64,000 nt of DNA. Source: Exiguobacterium sp. s193. GTDB taxonomy: Bacteria > Bacillota > Bacilli > Exiguobacteriales > Exiguobacteriaceae. Below are positions 1-9,982 of the stretch, piece after piece. The position numbers and the translations under genes are program-made. The notes below the pieces were generated by a model. That model was not told the DNA's origin. It was given only the letters and a program-made list of their open reading frames with translations, and made no database searches. The number at the start of each line of letters is the position of its first letter. Position 1 is the stretch's first letter. The DNA lies in contig NZ_JACSMR010000001.1 in assembly GCF_018618755.1 (NCBI RefSeq), forward strand, positions 620,001-684,000, given 5' to 3'.

Positions 1-957
1 GAGGTTCGTTTCTGTTTCTTGTAGTTGTGTATTAATCAGTTCCATCTCATCGATCCGGAACTTCGGTGTCATGACATCGAAATGCGACTGTAAATTCGTC
101 ATCTCCCCTTCACAGGTGCCACCGAACTCACCGTCGATGTTCAAGCTCATCTCAGAAGTGTTTTTCATCCGGACGAATGAAGTCGTGACATGCTCGACAC
201 AAGGATCCGAGAAGTGATCCCCTTTTAAGGCGAGACGCATGACGCGAATCAGTTCGACAAGATTACATTTTTTTAAGATGAATAAATCAAACCGTCCATC
301 ATTGAGTGACGCATTCGGAGATAGCTTCTCAAAGCCACCGACGGAGTTCGTATTCGAAGTCAAAAACAACATGACTTCGCCTTTGAATATTCCTTTTTCG
401 TGTTCGAGCTCGACATACGTCGGGCGGATTTGCGGTAACTTCTCCATCCCTTTGACGTAATAGGCAAGTTGTCCAAGTGCTGTTTTGAGTTTTGACGGAA
501 CCTCGTAAGACAACTCCGTCATGATGCCACCACCTGCGATGTTGATGAAATAATGAACACCCGTCGTCCCTTCAATCTTGCCAATGTCGACAGGCATCGT
601 ATAGCCGGTACAGATGACATCCATCGCGCCTTCAATCGTCAACGGAATCCGCATCGCCCGTCCAAAATCATTCGTCGTCCCGACAGGCAAGACACCCAGT
701 TTGGGGCGGACCTGATAGGCAGCCATCCCGCTGATGACTTCGTTTAACGTTCCATCTCCACCCGCAGCCACGACGAGGTCAAATTCAGCTTCACAGGCCC
801 GTGCTGCTTCATGTGTTGCGTCACCGACCGCTTTCGTCGAATAGACGGAAGTCTCATAACCCGCTGCTTCAAGCCGGTCTAAGATATACGGCAGATTTCG
901 CTTTACCATCTCTTTCCCGGAAGTCGGGTTATAAATCACTCGCGCTCTAGGTCTCAT
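1..957 (-). CDS. dgkB: Diacylglycerol/lipid kinase DgkB, 3' end outside window
   Basis: This is a soluble lipid kinase of the DAGK catalytic family. It phosphorylates diacylglycerol to phosphatidic acid, recycling the diacylglycerol left by lipoteichoic acid synthesis. The protein begins MRPRARVIYNPTSGK and carries the nucleotide-binding motif GGDGTLNEV near residue 65. The frame stays open to base 1, so the C-terminus is missing. The ATG at 957 is preceded by AAGGAGA at good spacing. The gene follows gatCAB, as in Bacillus subtilis (yerQ/dgkB). A terminator lies between gatB and this gene, so it probably has its own promoter. Family assignment is confident; the substrate comes from family knowledge. 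Confidence 0.9.
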   Translation of the reverse strand, partial: MRPRARVIYNPTSGKEMVKRNLPYILDRLEAAGYETSVYSTKAVGDATHEAARACEAEFDLVVAAGGDGTLNEVISGMAAYQVRPKLGVLPVGTTNDFGRAMRIPLTIEGAMDVICTGYTMPVDIGKIEGTTGVHYFINIAGGGIMTELSYEVPSKLKTALGQLAYYVKGMEKLPQIRPTYVELEHEKGIFKGEVMLFLTSNTNSVGGFEKLSPNASLNDGRFDLFILKKCNLVELIRVMRLALKGDHFSDPCVEHVTTSFVRMKNTSEMSLNIDGEFGGTCEGEMTNLQSHFDVMTPKFRIDEMELINTQLQETETNL

Positions 958-1041
958 AAGTTTTTCTCCTTTTTAATCAACCGGTCCATTTGATACATAA
1001 CTGTTTTATTTTACATGAAGTTTTGCTACATTACAAAGCCG

Positions 1042-1097
1042 AAAAAAAAGATGTTCCCGTTTTCCGTCTGATTACAAGACGAAAAATGGGGACATCT
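1042..1097 (-). terminator. Rho-independent terminator after gatB
   Basis: On the minus strand a stem of about 20 bp, with the arms AGATGTCCCC and GGGAACATCT at its base, is followed by eight T residues. It ends the gatCAB operon before dgkB. Confidence 0.85.
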
Positions 1098-1113
1098 ACT
1101 CTAATTTAAAGGA

Positions 1114-2547
1114 TTATTTTAATTTTTCGAGTTCTTCATGGAAGAGTTGGTCGAGGAGAGCTGGATTCGCCATCCCTTTCGTTTTCTTCATGATTTGACC
1201 GATGACAAAACCTTTTTTCCGGTCCCGTCCACCCACGAGTTCTTCGACGACGGCTGGATTCGCTTCGAACATCTCGACGACCAGTCCGCGTAAGAGACCT
1301 TCGTCAGAAATTTGAGCGAGTCCTTGTTCTTCGACATACTGACGGGGTTCGACACCCTGTTCAATCGTCGCCGCGAAAACTTGTTTCGCGATTTTCGAAG
1401 AAATCGTTCCGCCGGCAATCAATTCGATCATCTCGGCGAGACGTGCCGGTGTCAGTTTGATTGTTTCGAACGTTTCACTCGACTTGTTCAAGTGTCCTTG
1501 GACTTCACCGACCGTCCAGTTCGCTGCTGCTTTCGGTTCTGCACCGGCAGCAACCGTCGCTTCGAAGTACTCTGCCATCTCACGGGTGACGGTTAATTGT
1601 TTTGCGTCATACGCAGATAAACCAAGTGTTTCTTGATAGCGGACACGACGCGCATCCGGAAGTTCTGGAATTGCGGCACGAATCGCCTCTTTCCAGTCTT
1701 TGTCGAGGACGAGCTTGACGAGATCTGGTTCCGGGAAGTAACGGTAATCGGACGCCCCTTCTTTCACACGCATCAAGACAGTTTGTTTTTTTGTTTCGTC
1801 GAACCGAAGTGTTTCTTGACGCATGACTCCACCCGCCAGTAAGAGTTTACGGTGACGGTCTTCCTCGAACTCGAGTCCTTTTAAGACGTTCCCGAACGAG
1901 TTGAGGTTCTTCAGTTCTGTTTTTGTACCGAACTTCTCTTGCCCGTATGGACGGACCGAAATGTTACAGTCGCAACGAAGTGACCCCTCTTCCATCTTGA
2001 CGTCCGAGACGCCCGCGTATTGCAAGACTTCTTTCAAACGTTCGAGGTAGGCGACCGCTTCTTTTGGTGAACGCATGTCGGCTTCACTGACGATTTCAAT
2101 CAAAGGTGCTCCTGTCCGGTTAAAGTCGACGACCGAATGATTGGCACCCGTATGGTTCATCTTCCCAGCATCTTCTTCTAAATGGACCCGTTCAATCCGG
2201 AAGCGTTTCGTTTCGCCATCGACTTCCGCGTCGATGAATCCGTCAAACCCGATTGGCTGATCGAATTGTGAGATTTGGTATGCTTTCGGCGTATCTGGAT
2301 AGAAGTAGTTCTTCCGGTCAAATTTTGTTTGATCTGCGACGTGGCAGTTAAGCGCCATTGCCGCACGGACCGCGAGTTCGACTGCTTTTTCGTTGACCAT
2401 CGGAAGGACGCCCGGATGTCCGAGACAAATCGGACAGGTCTTTGTATTTGTTTCCGCACCGTACTCACGGGCACAGCCACAAAACATTTTTGTATTTGTA
2501 TTTAGTTCAGCGTGGACCTCGATGCCGATAACCGTTTCAAAGTTCAT
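1114..2547 (-). CDS. gatB: Asp-tRNA(Asn)/Glu-tRNA(Gln) amidotransferase subunit B
   Basis: GatB binds tRNA and phosphorylates the misacylated Glu-tRNA(Gln) or Asp-tRNA(Asn), which then receives ammonia from GatA. The full 477-residue length matches the family. The start [17 protein letters not shown] is the typical GatB N-terminus, followed by the CGCA-type cysteines near residues 23-25 and the tail YqeY-like domain ([13 protein letters not shown]). The ATG follows TAAGGAGAG, whose TAA is the gatA stop codon, so translation of gatA and gatB is probably coupled. It is the last gene of gatCAB, before a strong terminator. An organism using this pathway would lack a direct glutaminyl-tRNA synthetase; that is family knowledge, not seen here. 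Confidence 0.97.
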   Translation of the reverse strand: MNFETVIGIEVHAELNTNTKMFCGCAREYGAETNTKTCPICLGHPGVLPMVNEKAVELAVRAAMALNCHVADQTKFDRKNYFYPDTPKAYQISQFDQPIGFDGFIDAEVDGETKRFRIERVHLEEDAGKMNHTGANHSVVDFNRTGAPLIEIVSEADMRSPKEAVAYLERLKEVLQYAGVSDVKMEEGSLRCDCNISVRPYGQEKFGTKTELKNLNSFGNVLKGLEFEEDRHRKLLLAGGVMRQETLRFDETKKQTVLMRVKEGASDYRYFPEPDLVKLVLDKDWKEAIRAAIPELPDARRVRYQETLGLSAYDAKQLTVTREMAEYFEATVAAGAEPKAAANWTVGEVQGHLNKSSETFETIKLTPARLAEMIELIAGGTISSKIAKQVFAATIEQGVEPRQYVEEQGLAQISDEGLLRGLVVEMFEANPAVVEELVGGRDRKKGFVIGQIMKKTKGMANPALLDQLFHEELEKLK

Positions 2548-2559
2548 AACGCACTCTCC

Positions 2560-4002
2560 TTATAACTTCGGAAGCGCGAATCCGCCCGTCGCAAGCTCGA
2601 AAGCATGCGCAGCACGATAGATCGTCGCCTCGTCAAAGTGTTTTCCGATGATTTGTAGACCGACTGGTAATCCGTCGACAAGACCTGCTGGGACCGAAAT
2701 CGCAGGCACACCCGCTAAGTTGATTGGAATCGTCAAGATATCATTCGCATACATCGTGACAGGATCATCGTTTTGCGCACCGAGTTCAAACGCTGGTGTA
2801 GGTGCCGTCGGTCCGATGATGACATCATAGTTTGCGAGGACGTCATCAAAGTCTTTTTTAATCAATGTCCGCGCTTGTTGCGCTTTTTTATAATACGCGT
2901 CGTAATAACCTGAACTTAACGCGTACGTTCCAAGCATGATACGGCGTTTGACTTCATCGCCGAACCCTTGGGCCCGTGAATATTTGAAAACATCTTCGAG
3001 CGCATCTGCTTCAGCACGGACACCGTAACGGATGCCGTCGAAGCGGGCTAAGTTCGATGATGCTTCAGATGAAGCAAGTAAGTAATACGTCGCAAGTGCG
3101 TACTTCGAGTTCGGAAGAGATACTTCGTCGACCGTCGCTCCGAGGGACTCGAGCTTTTTGATGGCTGTACGAATGTTGTCTTTCACAGATTCACTGACAC
3201 CTTCACCGAAGTATTCTTTCGGAACGGCGATTTTCAAGCCTTTGATATCACCTGTCAGTGCTTTCGTATAATCAATCCGGTCGACGTTCGCTGACGTCGA
3301 ATCCATGTCACAATGTCCTGCGATCGCGCTGAGCAAATAGGCGTTGTCTTCGACCGTCCGTGTCAATGGTCCGATTTGGTCGAGTGATGATGCGAATGCG
3401 ACGAGACCAAAACGTGAAACGAGACCGTACGTTGGTTTTAAACCGACGACACCACAATAGGCAGCCGGCTGACGGATCGAACCACCTGTATCAGAACCGA
3501 GACTGAACAAGACTTCTCCTGCCGCAACAGCTGCTGCTGAACCACCTGAAGATCCACCTGGAACGTGTTTTGTGTTCCACGGGTTACGGACTGGTTTGTA
3601 TGCTGAGTTCTCATTGGAAGACCCCATCGCGAATTCATCCATGTTCAGTTTACCGATCGTGATGGCACCTGCTTCATGTAAGCGTTCGACGACAGTCGCG
3701 TCGTGCGCAGGGACGAAGTTCTCGAGGAATTTCGAGCCACATGTCGTCGTCATCCCTTTTGTGACGATATTATCTTTCACACCGATTGGTAAGCCGAACA
3801 GTGGGTTTGCTTCATGTTTTGCGAGCTCATCCATCCGTTTTGCTTGTTCGAATGCGTCTTCGTTCAAGGACAAAAAGGCGCCAACCTTCCCGTCAACACG
3901 GTCGATTTGATTAAACGATTCTTGAACGAGATCCGATACTTTCACTTCGCCATCCTTGACGAGTGTATGCAGTTTTTTGACACCATGCTCAAAAAGTGAC
4001 AT
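2560..4002 (-). CDS. gatA: Asp-tRNA(Asn)/Glu-tRNA(Gln) amidotransferase subunit A
   Basis: GatA is the amidase subunit. It hydrolyses glutamine and channels ammonia to GatB. The protein is 480 residues and carries the amidase signature [14 protein letters not shown]. The Ser-cisSer-Lys triad can be placed at K76 (GVKDN), S151 (GGSSGGS) and S175 (DTGGSIRQP), three residues shifted from the staphylococcal numbering. The ATG at 4002 is preceded by AGGAGG. It sits 16 bases after gatC and 12 before gatB, consistent with a single transcript. Confidence 0.97.
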   Translation of the reverse strand: MSLFEHGVKKLHTLVKDGEVKVSDLVQESFNQIDRVDGKVGAFLSLNEDAFEQAKRMDELAKHEANPLFGLPIGVKDNIVTKGMTTTCGSKFLENFVPAHDATVVERLHEAGAITIGKLNMDEFAMGSSNENSAYKPVRNPWNTKHVPGGSSGGSAAAVAAGEVLFSLGSDTGGSIRQPAAYCGVVGLKPTYGLVSRFGLVAFASSLDQIGPLTRTVEDNAYLLSAIAGHCDMDSTSANVDRIDYTKALTGDIKGLKIAVPKEYFGEGVSESVKDNIRTAIKKLESLGATVDEVSLPNSKYALATYYLLASSEASSNLARFDGIRYGVRAEADALEDVFKYSRAQGFGDEVKRRIMLGTYALSSGYYDAYYKKAQQARTLIKKDFDDVLANYDVIIGPTAPTPAFELGAQNDDPVTMYANDILTIPINLAGVPAISVPAGLVDGLPVGLQIIGKHFDEATIYRAAHAFELATGGFALPKL

Positions 4003-4018
4003 TTCTGTGGTCTCCTCC

Positions 4019-4309
4019 TTATTCGAACACTGCTGGGACGCGGACTTGTCCGTCTTCCCAATCAGGTGCGAGTCGTTCTACTTCCGTGCGCGGAAGCGAT
4101 GGGCGTACTTCGTCTTTTCGTAAGACGTTCTTTAAATCAAGGACATGCGTCGTAGGTTCGACACCTGTCGTATCAAGTTCATTTAATTGCTCAGCAAAAC
4201 CGAGAATTTTTTCGAGCTGAACCGTAAATTGTTGTACTTCTTCATCTGTCACGGCAAGGCGTGCCAAATGCGCCACGTGGCGGACTTGCTCTTCATTAAT
4301 ATTTGCCAT
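4019..4309 (-). CDS. gatC: Asp-tRNA(Asn)/Glu-tRNA(Gln) amidotransferase subunit C
   Basis: GatC is a small subunit that wraps around GatA and stabilises the GatA-GatB complex. The 96-residue protein has the family pattern [17 protein letters not shown] near the start and [13 protein letters not shown] near the end. GGAGGTGG lies six bases before the ATG. It is the first gene of gatCAB; the operon promoter must lie in 4310-4380, where TATACT-like -10 sequences occur but no convincing -35. Confidence 0.96.
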   Translation of the reverse strand: MANINEEQVRHVAHLARLAVTDEEVQQFTVQLEKILGFAEQLNELDTTGVEPTTHVLDLKNVLRKDEVRPSLPRTEVERLAPDWEDGQVRVPAVFE

Positions 4310-4379
4310 GTCATTCCACCTCCGGAACTTTTGCAGTATATTTTACACTATTTCTAATCATAGCACTTTTTAGTCAGAC

Positions 4380-4422
4380 AAAAAAGACGATGGTGCATCG
4401 GGGGGAGGTCCGCACCATCGTC
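4380..4422 (-). terminator. Terminator of mntH
   Basis: An 11-bp perfect stem (GACGATGGTGC / GCACCATCGTC) is followed on the minus strand by TTTTTT. It lies about 90 bases after the mntH stop and before gatC. Confidence 0.85.
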
Positions 4423-4510
4423 CTTATAGGGGTAGCAAAGCTTTCGGGCGGAAAGCTTCTAGTAATTCATTACCCATGCGACTGTCTTACAAAACAAAAT
4501 AACAGAATAT

Positions 4511-5731
4511 TCAAACTAAAAGATCAATCAATAAATAGACATTGAAAATGATGACAATCGTCACGATACTCCAGGCAAGGAGCTTCATCTTGATCCCGTT
4601 CTTGAAATCACCCATGATTCGCCCACTCGACGTTGCCCGAATCAATGGAATCAACGCGAACGGGATCCCGAAGGATAAGGCGACCTGACTCAAAATCAAG
4701 GCACGTGTCGGATCGAATCCAGACAACAACAATACAATGGCTGGTGCCATCGTGATGCTCCGACGAAGGAAAATCGGAATCTCAATCTTTAGGAACCCAC
4801 GCATGATGGCATCGCCGGACATCGTCCCGACACTTGATGATGCGAGACCAGACACGAGTAAGGCGACCCCGAACAAGTACGGTGTTACACCGCCGAGCGA
4901 CGTCCCGAGTCCTGAAAAAATACTTTCAAGTGTTGCTGCTTTTTGATCCGTTCCGAAGAAGACGGTCGCCGCGATGACGAGCATCGCCCCATTGACTGCC
5001 CCCGCAATCAACATCGCTGCCCAAATATCGAGTGTCTGAATCTTCATCAACCCTCGTTTATCCGCAATCTTTCCCATCCGGCGTTTCGTCAAATCCGAGT
5101 GCAAATAAATCGCGTGCGGCATGACCGTCGCTCCTAACATGCCGGCAGCGAGGACGATACTCGGCGTTCCCTCGAATCCCGGGATTAAGCCGCCTGCCAT
5201 GTCCCGCACATTCGGCTCGACCTGAATGACTTGAATCGCAAAGGCGACAGCAATCACAAGGACGAGTCCCGCGATGACGGCTTCGAAATGCCGTAAGCCC
5301 TTCCGTTCAAATCCGAGAATGACGAACGAGGCAATCGCCGTTAAAATCGCGGCGATTTTCATATCGATATTAAACAACAGATGAAATCCGAGTGCAGCAC
5401 CAACGAATTCCGCGAGATCCGTCGCCATGGCGACGAGTTCCGCCTGCGCCCAGTAAAACAGTCGGGCGACGGGTGACAGCTCGTCCCGGATGACTTCCGC
5501 CAAGCTCATATTACTGACGAGTCCAAGTTTCGCTGACAACGTTTGAATGACGACCGCCATCAAGTTCGCTGCAACGATGATCCAAAGTAATAAAAATCCG
5601 TACTGGGCACCGGCCGTCATGTTCGTCGCAAAGTTCCCCGGGTCGAGGTAAGCGACGGCGGCAACAAAGGCCGGACCGATAAATTGTCTTTTTTTCAATC
5701 GTTCGACCGGTGCTACCGGTTGACTGACCAT
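4511..5731 (-). CDS. mntH: NRAMP-family divalent metal (Mn2+/Fe2+) transporter MntH
   Basis: This proton-coupled importer of Mn2+ and related metals sits in the cytoplasmic membrane. About 11 hydrophobic segments are visible. The two metal-binding motifs are present: DPGN at residues 30-33 in the first helix and MPH at 204-206 in the sixth. I place the start at the ATG at 5731 (MVSQPVAPVERLKKRQF, 406 residues), because GAGAGG lies eight bases upstream; the in-frame GTG at 5740 overlaps that Shine-Dalgarno sequence. A candidate MntR operator lies upstream. It is a single-gene unit with its own terminator. Confidence 0.95.
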   Translation of the reverse strand: MVSQPVAPVERLKKRQFIGPAFVAAVAYLDPGNFATNMTAGAQYGFLLLWIIVAANLMAVVIQTLSAKLGLVSNMSLAEVIRDELSPVARLFYWAQAELVAMATDLAEFVGAALGFHLLFNIDMKIAAILTAIASFVILGFERKGLRHFEAVIAGLVLVIAVAFAIQVIQVEPNVRDMAGGLIPGFEGTPSIVLAAGMLGATVMPHAIYLHSDLTKRRMGKIADKRGLMKIQTLDIWAAMLIAGAVNGAMLVIAATVFFGTDQKAATLESIFSGLGTSLGGVTPYLFGVALLVSGLASSSVGTMSGDAIMRGFLKIEIPIFLRRSITMAPAIVLLLSGFDPTRALILSQVALSFGIPFALIPLIRATSSGRIMGDFKNGIKMKLLAWSIVTIVIIFNVYLLIDLLV

Positions 5732-5767
5732 ATTGAACACCTCTCTTTAGTTGCAAGTATACGCTTT

Positions 5768-5783
5768 TCTTTCCTCTAGGCAA
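5768..5783 (-). promoter_or_regulatory. Candidate MntR operator upstream of mntH
   Basis: The minus strand reads TTGCCTAGAGGAAAG, close to the Bacillus MntR box (TTTGCCTNAAGNAAA as I remember it). It lies about 40-50 bases before the mntH start. Repression of mntH by manganese-loaded MntR would fit. No promoter hexamers were firmly placed around it. Confidence 0.5.
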
Positions 5784-5884
5784 CATACATGCTTCATGGA
5801 AATACTTATTAATAAAGTAAACTGAATCATTCAGTCCTGAAGTCAAGCCATCTCCCATTCTTTTTGACTGCGCATTCTAACTAC

Positions 5885-5922
5885 AAAAAAAGTCGAAGTT
5901 CACATTCAAGTGAACTTCGACT
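5885..5922 (-). terminator. Terminator-like hairpin beside element A1
   Basis: A perfect 13-bp stem (AGTCGAAGTTCAC / GTGAACTTCGACT) is followed on the minus strand by TTTTTTT. It is oriented to stop leftward transcripts, such as those from putP. Element A1 begins at the base of the stem, so the element lies between putP and its likely terminator. Confidence 0.7.
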
Positions 5923-6250
5923 AGCGTGTAGACAAACTCTTATGAAACGTGAACAGGCGATAACGAGAGACAATCGGTCGCGCTTCCCTGTCTCGCCTCG
6001 TCTTCAAAGCGATTCGAGACGGATTGCGCCCTATACCGTCTGCATGACTGGCTTTCCGTCATAGTGTTCCCTAAAAAGCGTCACGTTTCGTTGACTCCTG
6101 CCTCTAAAAGTGCGTTTTTAACGCACTTTTAGGGCAGGCAAGACCCTGCTCGTTATCCGTGAGGACGAAGGAGCAACGGCTTGCGCCTCGCCCGAGGAAA
6201 GCAACAAAAAAAGATGCTTGATCTCCCGATGGCACGTTGTCTACAGACTG
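5923..6250 (+). mobile_element. Family A interspersed element, copy A1
   Basis: A 328-bp copy with ends AGCGTGTAGACAAAC and TTGTCTACAGACTG. It holds no credible gene. Inside are the stem GTGCG/CGCAC around AAAAGTGCGTTTTTAACGCA and the right-hand segment GGAGCAACGGCTTGCGCCTC. The CCTACGGGG arm is replaced by CCTGCCTCT in this copy, so its basal stem is weakened. Hairpins lie directly on both sides (5885-5922 and 6251-6284). Confidence 0.75.
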
Positions 6251-6284
6251 AGAGTGGTTGCTCTCAAGAGAGAACAACCACTCG
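6251..6284 (-). terminator. Hairpin after putP, next to element A1
   Basis: The stem GAGTGGTTG/CAACCACTC is perfect over nine pairs, with an inner CTCTC/GAGAG. On the minus strand it is followed by the element end (CAGTCTGTAGAC) instead of a T-run. It may be a putP terminator whose T-tract was separated by the element. Confidence 0.45.
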
Positions 6285-6304
6285 CTCGTTTCATGTTAAT
6301 TCAA

Positions 6305-7816
6305 TCAGACAATCTTCCGCTCTGATTCGACACCTTTCAACTGCGCCTTTACTTCATCAAACTCACGGTAGACCGCTTCGCTTGGTTCAGCAGTCGCCAG
6401 ACTGACAACAACGAGTGCAATCGTCGACGCAAGGAATGCGGGAATCATTTCATACATTTCCGAAATGTAGAACGGTAAATCCTTCACGTACAGTTTGACT
6501 AAAATCCAGGCGATGACGACGACCGATCCCGTCAGCATCGAAGCGAGTGCTCCCGCTTTGTTCATCCGGCGCCACAGTAAGCTGAACAAGACGACCGGTC
6601 CAAAAGCAGAACCGAATCCTGCCCACGCGTAACCGACGAGTGTCAAAATCGATTTTTGTGCGCCGAACGATAACGCAATCGCAAGTAAGGCAACCGCCAG
6701 CACCATGATACGACCGACGAGCATCAACTCTTTGTCTGAAGGCGTCCGTTTCATGAACCGTTGATAAAAGTCATTCGTCGCAGCGCTCGAAGAAACAAGC
6801 AACTGTGTCGAAATCGTCGACATGATGGCAGCAAGTAACGCGGCGAGCAAAAGACCCGTAATGAAGCCTGGGAATAGGTCTCGCGAAAGCTGAATGAAGA
6901 CGTTCTCCGGGTTGTTCAGCTCAATCGCTTGTTGCGTAAAGTACGCATAACCGAATAATCCTGTCACCATCGCACCGATGATGGAAAAGGTCATCCAGAC
7001 CATCCCGATCCGGCGGGCTGACTTCATTTCACTTAAGTTACGTATCGCCATGAAACGGACGATGATGTGTGGCTGACCGAAGTAGCCGAGTCCCCAAGCG
7101 AGTAAGGAGATGATCCCGATAAGTGTCGTCCCTTTAAACAGTTCAAGTTTTGAACCGTCCGTCGTCCGAATCGTCTCGAGCGTCTCATTGATCCCGCCGC
7201 TCAGCGACAGCGCGACACCCGGAACAATCAAGAGCGCGATGACCATGATCATCCCTTGGACCACATCCGTCCAACTGACGGCGAGGAATCCACCAAGGAA
7301 CACGTAGGCGATGACGACACCTGCTAAAATCCAAAGACCGGTCGTATACTCTAAACCGAAGACGGCTTCAAACAGCCGACCACCGGCGACAAACCCACTG
7401 GAAGCGTACATTATAAAGAATATTAAGATAACTCCAGCTGAAACTGTACGCAACACACCACTTTTGTCATGGAATCGTTTTTCAAAATAGTCCGGAATCG
7501 TGATGGCGTCGCCGGCGTGCGCCGTATACGCCCGCAGACGTGGTGCAACGAGTAACCAGTTTGCATAAGCTCCGAGCAATAAACCGACTACAATCCAGCC
7601 ACTGGACAGACCAGTTGCAAACATCGCACCCGGTAATCCCATCAACAGCCACCCACTCATATCGCTTGCTCCGGCTGAGAGCGCCGTGACGACGGGACCG
7701 ATCGTACGTCCTCCAAGCATATAATCATTCATGTTTTTCGTCCGGTAATACGCCATCACGCCAAGCGTCACCATCAGACCGAGATACAGTAAAATCGCCA
7801 ACCACATTCCGTTCAT
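6305..7816 (-). CDS. putP: Sodium/proline symporter PutP
   Basis: This member of the sodium:solute symporter family imports proline with Na+. The 503-residue protein shows about 13 hydrophobic segments and the family features GGRTIGPVVTALSAGASDMSGW near residue 36 and GYFGQPHIIVRFMA near 245. The ATG at 7816 has AGGGGG seven bases upstream. It lies directly after rocA on the same strand, so uptake and catabolism of proline are linked. A terminator between the two genes means putP depends on read-through or on a promoter of its own. No proline dehydrogenase gene is in the window. Confidence 0.93.
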   Translation of the reverse strand: MNGMWLAILLYLGLMVTLGVMAYYRTKNMNDYMLGGRTIGPVVTALSAGASDMSGWLLMGLPGAMFATGLSSGWIVVGLLLGAYANWLLVAPRLRAYTAHAGDAITIPDYFEKRFHDKSGVLRTVSAGVILIFFIMYASSGFVAGGRLFEAVFGLEYTTGLWILAGVVIAYVFLGGFLAVSWTDVVQGMIMVIALLIVPGVALSLSGGINETLETIRTTDGSKLELFKGTTLIGIISLLAWGLGYFGQPHIIVRFMAIRNLSEMKSARRIGMVWMTFSIIGAMVTGLFGYAYFTQQAIELNNPENVFIQLSRDLFPGFITGLLLAALLAAIMSTISTQLLVSSSAATNDFYQRFMKRTPSDKELMLVGRIMVLAVALLAIALSFGAQKSILTLVGYAWAGFGSAFGPVVLFSLLWRRMNKAGALASMLTGSVVVIAWILVKLYVKDLPFYISEMYEMIPAFLASTIALVVVSLATAEPSEAVYREFDEVKAQLKGVESERKIV

Positions 7817-7843
7817 CCTTGCTCCCCCTTTTCTATGGTGTAT

Positions 7844-7877
7844 AAAAAAAACGGATATGCAGGTCGCATACCCGTTT
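7844..7877 (-). terminator. Terminator between rocA and putP
   Basis: The arms AACGGGTATGC and GCATATCCGTT form a stem with one mismatch, followed by TTTTTTTT on the minus strand. It lies within the 79-base rocA-putP gap and ends about 28 bases before the putP start. Confidence 0.8.
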
Positions 7878-7895
7878 CATCTATTAAACACTAAT

Positions 7896-9440
7896 TCAAA
7901 ACATTTCTGAAGTCGTTTTTGCTTGCAAGTGAAGTGTTAAATAATCCGGTCCACCGGCTTTTGAATCCGTTCCCGACATGTTGAAGCCGCCAAACGGTTG
8001 GTATCCAACGATTGCGCCTGTGCAACCACGGTTGAAATAGAGGTTACCGACGTGGAAGTTCGCCCGTGCGTACTCTTGGTTTGTCCGGTCTTGTGTGATG
8101 ACCGCCCCTGTCAAACCGTACTCCGTGTTGTTTGCGATCGCGATGGCTTCTTTGAAGTCTTTCGCTTTCGTGAACGCAACAACCGGTCCGAAGATTTCTT
8201 CTTGCATTAAACGATCCGTCGGTTGAACATCAGCGACGACCGTCGGTGAGACGAAGAAGCCTGTTGAATCGTCAGCTGTTCCGCCTGCCGCAATCCGTCC
8301 TTCTTGTTTTGCGACATCGAAGTACGATGTAATTTTTTTGAAGGCCGCTGCATCGATGACCGGACCGACGTTGTTCGTCACATCAACCGGGTTCCCGATG
8401 CTAAGTTTCGCTGTGTTCGCGACGACTTTTTCGAGTAACTCGTCGTAGACGGAATCGAGTGCGACGACACGTGAACACGCTGAACATTTTTGACCGGAGA
8501 AGCCGAATGCTGCTTTTGTGATCATATCTGCCGCATAATCAAGATCGGCTGACTCATCGATGACCATCGTATCTTTTCCACCCATCTCGGCGATGACACG
8601 TTTAAGCCAGATTTGACCGTCATTTAATTTCGAAGCACGTTCGTTGATGCGAAGACCGACATCACGTGAGCCCGTGAAGCTGATGAAACGTGTTTTCGGG
8701 TGGTCGACGAGGTAATCCCCGACTTCTGCCCCAGGTCCCGGGATGAAGTTCAAGACACCAGCCGGAAGACCCGCCTGTTCCATGACTTCAACGAATTTAG
8801 CAGCGACGACAGGTGTCGTTGATGCCGGTTTCAAGAGAATCGGGTTTCCGGCGACGATTGCCGCAACCGCAGTCCCTGCCATGATGGCGAGTGGGAAGTT
8901 CCATGGTGAGATGATGACTCCGACACCAAGTGGGATGTAATCGTAACGGTTGTATTCACCCGGACGACTTTCGACTTTTTTGCCGTCTTTTAAGACGAGC
9001 ATCTGACGTGCATAATATTCGAGGAAATCGATTGCTTCTGCTGTATCCGCATCCGCTTCGTTCCACGGTTTCCCAGCTTCTTTGACGAGGTACGCCGAGA
9101 ATTCATGTTTACGTTTACGGATGATGTTCGCTGCTTTGAACAGGACGTCCGCACGAACACTCGGATTGACGAATTTCCACGTTTCGAATGCTGTGACTGC
9201 TGCCTGCATCGCATCCTCTGCGTGTGCTTGTGTCGCTTTTGAGACACGTCCGACGATCTCTTCTTTGTTTGCCGGATTGACCGAAACGATTTTATCTTCC
9301 GTCGTCACATGTTTGCCCCCGATGACGAGCGGATAATCTTTTCCTAGCTCTTGCGATACGAGTGCAAGTGCCTCCTCGAACGCTTTCTTGTTCGCTTCTT
9401 GTGAGAAGTCCGTGAATGGTTCGTGTTTGTACGGAATCAT
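7896..9440 (-). CDS. rocA: L-glutamate gamma-semialdehyde (P5C) dehydrogenase
   Basis: This NAD-dependent aldehyde dehydrogenase converts glutamate semialdehyde (from proline or arginine) to glutamate. The 514-residue length is that of Bacillus RocA/PruA. With the start at 9440 ([12 protein letters not shown]), the catalytic residues fall at E285 (AEMGGKD) and C319 (SGQKCSACS), within one residue of B. subtilis RocA. I rejected the upstream ATG at 9461 because the Shine-Dalgarno AGGGGG lies inside that extension. A sigma-A promoter overlapped by a perfect cre site lies just upstream. It is followed by putP. Confidence 0.95.
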   Translation of the reverse strand: MIPYKHEPFTDFSQEANKKAFEEALALVSQELGKDYPLVIGGKHVTTEDKIVSVNPANKEEIVGRVSKATQAHAEDAMQAAVTAFETWKFVNPSVRADVLFKAANIIRKRKHEFSAYLVKEAGKPWNEADADTAEAIDFLEYYARQMLVLKDGKKVESRPGEYNRYDYIPLGVGVIISPWNFPLAIMAGTAVAAIVAGNPILLKPASTTPVVAAKFVEVMEQAGLPAGVLNFIPGPGAEVGDYLVDHPKTRFISFTGSRDVGLRINERASKLNDGQIWLKRVIAEMGGKDTMVIDESADLDYAADMITKAAFGFSGQKCSACSRVVALDSVYDELLEKVVANTAKLSIGNPVDVTNNVGPVIDAAAFKKITSYFDVAKQEGRIAAGGTADDSTGFFVSPTVVADVQPTDRLMQEEIFGPVVAFTKAKDFKEAIAIANNTEYGLTGAVITQDRTNQEYARANFHVGNLYFNRGCTGAIVGYQPFGGFNMSGTDSKAGGPDYLTLHLQAKTTSEMF

Positions 9441-9484
9441 CTCTATTCCCCCTTTATACATACTTTTAATCGCTTACATTCTCC

Positions 9485-9513
9485 ATTGTACAGAAGCATG
9501 ACGCCGCTTACAA
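9485..9513 (-). promoter_or_regulatory. Sigma-A promoter of rocA
   Basis: On the minus strand, TTGTAA (9508-9513) and TACAAT (9485-9490) are separated by 17 bases. The ribosome binding site and the ATG at 9440 follow about 45 bases downstream. Confidence 0.65.
9498..9513 (-). promoter_or_regulatory. cre site (CcpA operator) over the rocA -35 box
   Basis: TTGTAAGCGGCGTCAT matches the cre consensus WTGNAANCGNNNNCAW at every fixed position and covers the -35 hexamer, the layout expected for carbon catabolite repression. A second, one-mismatch site (ATGTAAGCGATTAAAA) follows nearer the gene. Confidence 0.65.
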
Positions 9514-9523
9514 TTATTCTAGT

Positions 9524-9555
9524 CAAAAAAATGAGCGGGTACGTTCTCCCGCTCA
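9524..9555 (-). terminator. Terminator of the HesB-like gene
   Basis: Stem GAGCGGG/CCCGCTC on the minus strand, followed by ATTTTTTTGAC. It lies 13 bases after the stop of the 9569-9856 gene. Confidence 0.8.
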
Positions 9556-9568
9556 CGTTTCATTTGAA

Positions 9569-9856
9569 TTATTCAGCTGCCTGTGAAAAGACAATCTCTT
9601 CGTTTTGGATTGAGACTTTGACGTCTTGCCCTTGGAACAACCAATCATCTTGGTCCGAGACGACGAAATGAATGCCATCAACGACTTCTTCGACAGCCGC
9701 CCGTTCGACTTCTTCCATATGGACGCCGACCGAAAAGCCTTGTGTCAAATCCGTCGATCCGCCGTATTTCGCGAAAAAGCGAATCGTATCGCCTTCCTTC
9801 GCTTCCATCTCATCTTTAAAATATTGTAATGCTTCATCCGTCACGTGAATCTTCAT
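9569..9856 (-). CDS. HesB-like (Fe-S biogenesis domain) protein, YneR type
   Basis: A 95-residue protein with the HesB/IscA-like fold pattern: IHVTDEALQYFKDEM at the start, FFAKYGG in the middle and DGIHFVVSDQDDW in the second half. The conserved cysteines of true A-type Fe-S carriers are missing, as in B. subtilis YneR, so iron-sulfur delivery is doubtful. The ATG has GGAGAGTGG upstream. It stands alone, divergent from the lipoprotein gene at 9983. The role is unknown. Confidence 0.75.
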   Translation of the reverse strand: MKIHVTDEALQYFKDEMEAKEGDTIRFFAKYGGSTDLTQGFSVGVHMEEVERAAVEEVVDGIHFVVSDQDDWLFQGQDVKVSIQNEEIVFSQAAE

Positions 9857-9982
9857 GTTTTATCCACTCTCCTTTAGACTAGTGTACCTATTCCCTACTC
9901 AAAAAAGCGAATATCCTGTATGGTGAAGACAGTAAACACTTCACTCGATTATTCCTGTTGATTCTGATTTAGGAGGTCCCAT

